Below, one piece after another: positions 59,668 to 64,000 of a stretch of 64,000 nt of DNA. Both the position numbers and the translations under genes were made by a program. Position 1 is the stretch's first letter. Each line of letters opens with the position of its first letter. The notes under the pieces were generated by a model that searched no databases, had not been told where the DNA came from, and worked only from the letters and a program-made list of their open reading frames with translations. Source of the stretch: Thermosaccharophagus gerlachensis (GTDB taxonomy: Bacteria > Armatimonadota > Fervidibacteria > Fervidibacterales > Thermosaccharophagaceae); NCBI GenBank assembly GCA_041538025.1, contig JBGOEV010000005.1, positions 1 through 64,000 on the forward strand, in the 5' to 3' direction.

Positions 59668-61422
59668 ATGCGATGGGCTTGGTTTGCTTCGCAGGCACTC
59701 ATCATAACCTCCAGCATCGTTTATGCTCAATTGGATGCCAAGGCTTTGCTTGAGCGCTCAAAGGTGAAATGGAAAGATGTGCCAAAGAAGGTTTTGGCTT
59801 TTTACTACGGTTGGTATCATGCAAAGAGTTGGAGAGATGTTGACGAGGCGAAGAAGTATATAGCCAATGTTACGCATTATCCCCTGCTCGGTCCTTATAG
59901 CAGTCAAGATCCGAAGGTGATTGAGCAACATTGCAGGTGGGCAAAAGAAGCTCAGATTGATGGTTTCATCGTGAGTTGGTGGCGCCAAAACGACTATAAC
60001 GACAAAACTCTATCTATGCTCCTTGAGGCTGCGGAGGCTTTCAACTTACAAGTGACTGCTTACTTTGAGACTGTTCCAGATAACAAGCCAGAGACAGCTT
60101 TGAAGGATGTGCTTTACTTGCTTGAACGCTATGGAAAGCATAAGGCATGGTTGAAGGTTAACGGTAAGCCTGTGCTTTTTGTTTACGGGAGAGCTGTTGG
60201 GCAAATTGGTGTGAGTGGATGGCTATGGGTTATAAACGAAGTCAACAGGCAATATGAAGGTGGAGCTGTTTTCATTGGGGATCAGATATCAAAGCTCGCT
60301 GCAAGGGTTTTTGATGGCATACATACTTACAACCCAACTGGGCAAACTGCTGGCAAATCGGTTGATGAGATACGCTTGTGGGCACGAGAAACATTCCGAC
60401 GTTGGATAGAAATAGCAGGCAGCGATAGGATTGCATGCGTGACAATCATACCCGGCTACGACGATAGTAAACTCGCTCGTCCAAAGCCACGCCCAGTAAC
60501 CGAACGGCATAACGGTATGACATACAAAGTGATGTGGGAAGAGGCAATAACAGCAAACCCAGACTGGGTGATCATCACGAGTTGGAATGAATGGTTTGAA
60601 GGTAGCGAGATTGAGCCATCAGTTGAGAATGGGGAGCGCGAGCTTAAGACGACTGCTGAATATGCGCCGAAGTTCAAAGCACTTCCACCACGCAAACCCA
60701 AGGAAGTCAAAACAGCAATTAGCGAACATGAAAGACAAACACTGCTTAAAGCACTTCATGGTAAGAAGATAGCCCTCCTTCCAGATGCCTCTTCTGAAGC
60801 TGTTTGGACGATGATTAACTGGGGGATTGAGATAACGCCGATTAGCTGGGAGCAAGTTGTTGATGAAAGTGTGTTCAATCCGAATTCGTTTGCTGTCGCG
60901 ATTTATGCTGGCGGTGAAGTTTATCGCCCAACTGTGCATCGTCAAAACGACGTTCTAAATGCGCTTCGTCGCTATGTTGAGGCAGGTGGAACATTGCTTG
61001 TTTTACCAGCAGCACCAATGCCATTCCATTATGACGAGGCTAAGCGCAAGGAAGCAAACAGAGGAACTGTATACCACTCACCAGCTCTTGGTTTGCCACT
61101 CACTATTGCGTGGGAAAGCCCACCTAAGGAGCTCAAGCTCAATTTCGTTGTGCTTGAAGAGGGCTTGCTCAAACACCTGCCAAAGCAATTTCCATTCCCG
61201 CAGTCCGGCGACCTGCGTTGGCGTCCACTGCTACCAGAGAGGGCAGAGCCAAATGCCAAAGTCAAAATCTTGCTTGAGCTTCAAGACGACAGTGGGAAGT
61301 CACACGGTGCTGGGGCTGCCATCGTGAGCATTGGTAAGGGACGCATCGTTTATGTTTGGTTCAGACTGCTTGATATGGACATAGGTGAACAACTGCTGTT
61401 TGACATATTGAGTGCTCTTTAA
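59668..61422 (+). CDS. GH99-like glycoside hydrolase with glutamine-amidotransferase-like domain
   Basis: The 584-residue protein has a signal peptide (residues 1-21, ending IVYAQ) and an N-terminal barrel of about 340 residues. LAFYYGWYHAKSW near residue 44, QIDGFIVSWW near 97, KPVLFVYGRA near 167 and ITSWNEWFEGSEIEPS near 309 match GH99-type endo-mannosidase families. The Glu pair in that last block is the family's catalytic region. From about 365 on there is a domain like class I amidotransferases (a Rossmann-like fold with AIYAGGEVY and RRYVEAGGTLLVLPAA). It is expected outside the cytoplasm, acting on mannose-containing or similar glycans. ATG 59668 has GCAGGTG upstream. Well separated (152 bases) from relA. 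Confidence 0.8.
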   Translation: MRWAWFASQALIITSSIVYAQLDAKALLERSKVKWKDVPKKVLAFYYGWYHAKSWRDVDEAKKYIANVTHYPLLGPYSSQDPKVIEQHCRWAKEAQIDGFIVSWWRQNDYNDKTLSMLLEAAEAFNLQVTAYFETVPDNKPETALKDVLYLLERYGKHKAWLKVNGKPVLFVYGRAVGQIGVSGWLWVINEVNRQYEGGAVFIGDQISKLAARVFDGIHTYNPTGQTAGKSVDEIRLWARETFRRWIEIAGSDRIACVTIIPGYDDSKLARPKPRPVTERHNGMTYKVMWEEAITANPDWVIITSWNEWFEGSEIEPSVENGERELKTTAEYAPKFKALPPRKPKEVKTAISEHERQTLLKALHGKKIALLPDASSEAVWTMINWGIEITPISWEQVVDESVFNPNSFAVAIYAGGEVYRPTVHRQNDVLNALRRYVEAGGTLLVLPAAPMPFHYDEAKRKEANRGTVYHSPALGLPLTIAWESPPKELKLNFVVLEEGLLKHLPKQFPFPQSGDLRWRPLLPERAEPNAKVKILLELQDDSGKSHGAGAAIVSIGKGRIVYVWFRLLDMDIGEQLLFDILSAL

Positions 61423-61488
61423 ATCTCCGACTTCAGAAGCAAGATGGGGAATGCCGAACATAAGCTGTGACTCCGTTAAGGAAGGGGG

Positions 61489-62580
61489 ATGGATTTTGAT
61501 TTGGGCGATGTTAGTAAAGGTGCAGGTAGTTTTTCTTACGAAGCTGCTGGTGTTGATGTTCGCGGTGAGCATGAAGCATTGAGCAGGCTTCTAAAGCATG
61601 TGAGGGAGACATTTTCCTTTCGCGCTGGCATGCCAGCAATTGATGTTGGCTATTTTGCTGGTGTCGTCAGAGTATCCGATAACCTTTGCATCGCCATATC
61701 CACAGACGGAGTTGGGACAAAGCTCCTCGTGGCACAGATGCTTGAGCGCTACGACACCATCGGCATTGATTGCGTCGCAATGAATGTGAATGATGTTCTG
61801 TGTGTAGGCGCTGAGCCAATCGCGTTTGTTGACTATATCGCCGTTGAACGGCTTAACCCAAATGTTGTTGAAGAGATTGCAAAGGGACTCCTTGAAGGTG
61901 CTCGCTATGCGAAGGTAGCCATAGTTGGTGGTGAGTTGGCACAGCTTGGTGATATCATCCGTGGTGTTAAAGTTGGGCATGGATTTGATCTTGCTGGCAC
62001 AGCTATAGGTATTGTTGAGCCAAGCAAAATCATCATTGGTGATGATGTTGAAGTTGGCGATGTCATAATCGGGTTGCCATCAAGCGGTATACACAGCAAT
62101 GGTTTAACGCTCGCAAGGCGCATTTTCTTTGACCACTTAAGATGGGATGCACACCACTATTGTGATGAACTTGGATGCAGTATTGGTGAGGCGCTGTTAG
62201 TGCCCACTCGCATCTATGTAGAGCCAGTGCTCAAGGTCGTAAAGAGCAGCTTGCGTGTCAAAGCGCTCGCTCACATTACCGGTGGCGGGTGGCTCAACAT
62301 GCTTCGCACAAGGAAACCAGCATGCCTGCGTATAGATAAGCTACCACAGCCACATCCGATATTCGAGCTTATTCAAGCTTACGGTAACGTCTCGGACGCT
62401 GAGATGTATCGGACATTTAACATGGGTGTCGGCTTTTCGCTCATCGTTTCAAAATATGATGCGCAAAAGGCACTTGAATTGCTTTCTCAGTGTGGTGAGG
62501 AACCTATTGTTCTTGGCGAGGTTGAAAGCGTAGGTGAGAGATCGCTAAGGCTTACTCAGCTGGATTTAGTTTTGAAGTAA
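61489..62580 (+). CDS. purM: Phosphoribosylformylglycinamidine cyclo-ligase
   Basis: PurM closes the imidazole ring to AIR with ATP (EC 6.3.3.1). The 363-residue protein has AISTDGVGTKLLVA near residue 69, CVAMNVNDVLCVGAEP near 92, VGGELAQ near 145, GLPSSGIHSNGLTLAR near 190 and AHITGGGWLNM near 262, the ATP- and substrate-binding blocks of the PurM superfamily. HypE and SelD are excluded by these motifs. ATG 61489 has AAGGA about 6 bases upstream with a G-run directly before it. PurH is at 38586, so purine genes are dispersed. Confidence 0.96.
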   Translation: MDFDLGDVSKGAGSFSYEAAGVDVRGEHEALSRLLKHVRETFSFRAGMPAIDVGYFAGVVRVSDNLCIAISTDGVGTKLLVAQMLERYDTIGIDCVAMNVNDVLCVGAEPIAFVDYIAVERLNPNVVEEIAKGLLEGARYAKVAIVGGELAQLGDIIRGVKVGHGFDLAGTAIGIVEPSKIIIGDDVEVGDVIIGLPSSGIHSNGLTLARRIFFDHLRWDAHHYCDELGCSIGEALLVPTRIYVEPVLKVVKSSLRVKALAHITGGGWLNMLRTRKPACLRIDKLPQPHPIFELIQAYGNVSDAEMYRTFNMGVGFSLIVSKYDAQKALELLSQCGEEPIVLGEVESVGERSLRLTQLDLVLK

Positions 62581-62620
62581 GCGAGGCTTATGTAGCACGA
62601 GAAACGACGGTCATTTGATG

Positions 62621-62649
62621 TTGCATTAGCGTTGAATTGTTGTTAGAAT
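62621..62649 (+). promoter_or_regulatory. Promoter of tRNA-Ala
   Basis: TTGCAT and TAGAAT are 17 bases apart. The -10 box ends 22 bases before the first base of tRNA-Ala, the usual distance for a tRNA gene with a short leader. Confidence 0.6.
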
Positions 62650-62671
62650 GAATTGCGGCACATGCGATAGT

Positions 62672-62746
<75 letters not shown>

Positions 62747-62814
62747 GTTACATTTTCGGCGAAGAAACAAAGAGCGATTTTTATTTTGGAATTTGCCTTT
62801 AAGGCGGATGTGAA

Positions 62815-63300
62815 GTGCGTGCTCACATGCTTAGTGAAAAGTTAATATCGTGGGGATGCTTCTTCATCGCCTCATACGCTGTATGCGTGGCTGGATTTTA
62901 TTTGCTCGGTCTGATCAGTGAGCGAGTGTGTGATGCACTCAACTTTCTGCCGTGCATGTTTGTTGCGATTTGGTATTTAATCGCATATTACGAAGTGAGG
63001 CACGGCAAGATGTCTGGCAGCTTAGCAATCAATGCTGGTGGATGGGCGCTTGTAGGGTTTTCTTTTCTCTTCCCGCAATTTGCTTGGGCAGGGCGCGCTG
63101 TATGCGCTGTTGGTGGGTTGTGCTGTATACTTTTGGGATGTGCGATTGCTTTCCTGCACATTGCAACGCAAGGTGGCGAAGCAAAACTTGATTTACATAC
63201 TGGTGTCCAGCAGAAAGACACACATGAAGGACAAGCAGGCACTCCACATGAGGGTGCTCAAAAGGGCGATGCTAAGAAGGCAGATGATGACAATCGGTGA
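62815..63300 (+). CDS. Four-helix membrane protein of unknown function
   Basis: The 161-residue protein has hydrophobic segments at about residues 10-33, 42-59, 71-88 and 93-116 and a hydrophilic, His/Lys/Asp-rich tail of about 40 residues (QKDTHEGQAGTPHEGAQKG). No known family is recognised. GTG 62815 has AAGGCGGA upstream; ATG 62827 is a possible start. The gene lies 116 bases before the cobalamin adenosyltransferase gene. Confidence 0.6.
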   Translation: MRAHMLSEKLISWGCFFIASYAVCVAGFYLLGLISERVCDALNFLPCMFVAIWYLIAYYEVRHGKMSGSLAINAGGWALVGFSFLFPQFAWAGRAVCAVGGLCCILLGCAIAFLHIATQGGEAKLDLHTGVQQKDTHEGQAGTPHEGAQKGDAKKADDDNR

Positions 63301-63416
63301 GATAGTGGTATATTGCAAATTGGCGAGGTGCATCGCAATGCTTAGAGAGCAAATAATTAGCGTAGTTGTGTTGCTTGCAATAATCCCGCCCTTATGGGCT
63401 TTCATAGAGGTGATTC

Positions 63417-63953
63417 ATGATGGGCATCTACACTCGCGCTGGGGACAGCGGCATGACAAGGCTCTCTGGAGGGAGGCTTGTCCCAAAGGATTCATTGCGT
63501 ATTCAGGCGTGTGGCGATTTGGATGAGCTCAACTCTATTCTTGGTGTCGCCATAGCTTTTATTCAGGATGAAGGGTTACAGCAGTTGCTTATCCAACTTC
63601 AATGTGAGCTCTTTGAGCTATGTGCTGATATTGCGTCAGAGCCATCTGATGGCTCAAAGTATCGCATTGATGAGAGCCACACCGCAATGCTTGAGGAGCT
63701 TATAGATTCTTTTGAAGCGCGCTTGCCAAAGCTAAACAAGTTTATTCTTCCGGGTGGCACAAAAGGTGCTGCCCTGCTTCATCTTGCGCGTGCAGTTTGC
63801 AGGCGCGCTGAGCGTTCTATCGTCCACCTTAGCAGGTATGAGCAGGTAAACAAAGAAGCGCTCAAATACATCAACAGGCTCTCCGACTTGCTTTTTGTGC
63901 TTGCAAGGTATGCGAATTGCATTGCCAACGAGTGTGAGAAGGCATGGGGCTAA
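63417..63953 (+). CDS. PduO-type ATP:cob(I)alamin adenosyltransferase
   Basis: The enzyme makes adenosylcobalamin from reduced cobalamin and ATP (EC 2.5.1.17), the form used by B12-dependent mutases and dehydratases. The 178-residue protein has the ATP-binding YTRAGDSGMTRL at the start, the SLRIQACGDLDELNS block near residue 27, and CRRAERSIVHL and YINRLSDLLFVLARYANC near the end, all typical of the PduO family. The start is ATG 63417 or ATG 63420; GAGGTGATTC precedes them. No B12-dependent enzyme lies in the window, but the C1/methyl branch at 23522-29846 could feed one elsewhere. Downstream gene begins at 63984. Confidence 0.95.
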   Translation: MMGIYTRAGDSGMTRLSGGRLVPKDSLRIQACGDLDELNSILGVAIAFIQDEGLQQLLIQLQCELFELCADIASEPSDGSKYRIDESHTAMLEELIDSFEARLPKLNKFILPGGTKGAALLHLARAVCRRAERSIVHLSRYEQVNKEALKYINRLSDLLFVLARYANCIANECEKAWG

Positions 63954-63959
63954 AAAGAA

Positions 63960-63988
63960 GCCATAGCTGGAGGTGAGGTAGCTATGGC
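63960..63988 (+). promoter_or_regulatory. Hairpin with the ribosome site in its loop and the start codon in its stem
   Basis: GCCATAGCT and AGCTATGGC form a perfect 9-base stem around an 11-base loop, GGAGGTGAGGT, that contains the ribosome site of the next gene. The start codon ATG (63984-63986) lies in the 3' arm. In RNA this could control translation initiation. No T-run follows. Confidence 0.55.
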
Positions 63989-64000
63989 AGTGCGCGTTGG
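63984..64000 (+). CDS. Start of a further gene (partial)
   Basis: ATG at 63984 follows a strong GGAGGTGAGG site and begins MAVRV and part of a glycine codon before the window ends. The same first residues begin many glyceraldehyde-3-phosphate dehydrogenases (MAVRVGINGFG), but five residues are far too few to assign it. The start codon lies in the predicted hairpin at 63960-63988. Confidence 0.5.

Noticed and set aside
63338..63526. Plus-strand 62-codon frame with a hydrophobic start and GAGGTG upstream, overlapping the adenosyltransferase
   Set aside because: The last 36 codons run inside the PduO gene in another frame, the C-terminal half has no sensible composition, and the ribosome site is modest. 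Possible leader peptide, not supported.
63984..64000. Naming the truncated last gene as gapA
   Set aside because: MAVRV matches the usual start of glyceraldehyde-3-phosphate dehydrogenase, but five full residues cannot support a gene name.

Overview
The window looks like chromosome of a diderm, LPS-making, probably thermophilic bacterium. BamA, TamB, OmpH/Skp-like chaperones, LpxD and OprP-like and DUF5916-type outer-membrane barrels show an outer membrane. Frequent AGG/ATA codons, strong GGAGGTGA or GGGGTGAG ribosome sites, and a pseudopilin with both the FPVFARAREKAR segment and an H-x9-DG tail fit the Armatimonadota/Fervidibacteria area. That placement is inference; no rRNA is present to settle it. 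I saw no transposon, phage or CRISPR. Coding density is high: no gene-free stretch exceeds 300 bases, and the longest gaps are 479-701 and 43906-44161.

Layout. 1-4992: a glycoside hydrolase cut by the window edge, a Tat-exported sugar-isomerase-like protein, GTP-type PEP carboxykinase and a TPR protein. 5029-7927: deoB, an SDR dehydrogenase and lipoyl synthase. 7960-22326: an envelope-biogenesis block of tamB, an ECF sigma factor overlapping bamA, three different ompH/skp-like genes, lpxD and a large exported orphan. 22341-29846 (minus): a secreted protein, then the gene string fhs, [NiFe]-hydrogenase small and large subunits, hydrogenase protease, metV and metF. This joins a hydrogenase to the methyl branch of tetrahydrofolate C1 metabolism and is the most interesting system here. 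30054-32480: a sugar isomerase/epimerase-like protein and two tandem amidohydrolases, the first stripped of its metal ligands.

32560-38557: a stand-alone pseudopilin, a cysteine-synthase-family enzyme, a COG0523 metallochaperone with an OprP-like porin, and an FGGY kinase. 38586-42549 (minus): tmk, holB, trxA, a small membrane protein and purH. 42721-47612: a GNAT protein, a TadE-like pseudopilin, two membrane-anchored proteins, the salvage pair mtnP-apt and a ferritin-like protein. 47659-49583: a radical SAM protein divergent from a DUF2905 protein. 50461-55550 (minus): CstA transporter, DUF5916 outer-membrane protein and M20 peptidase. 55603-57052 (minus): tRNA-Gln, initiator tRNA, DUF1844 protein and nagB. 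57251-64000: RelA/SpoT, a GH99-like hydrolase, purM, tRNA-Ala, a membrane protein, a PduO-type cobalamin adenosyltransferase, and the first codons of another gene inside a predicted hairpin.

How the genes work together. The envelope block encodes barrel insertion (BamA), periplasmic chaperoning (OmpH set), lipid or barrel transfer (TamB), lipid A synthesis (LpxD) and a regulator in one co-directional run. The C1 block could make 10-formyl-THF, reduce methylene-THF through MetV/MetF, and supply electrons from H2 through a soluble hydrogenase; the electron coupling is my inference. MtnP yields adenine that Apt recycles. Functional calls rest on motifs and overall protein architecture read by eye; no database search was run.
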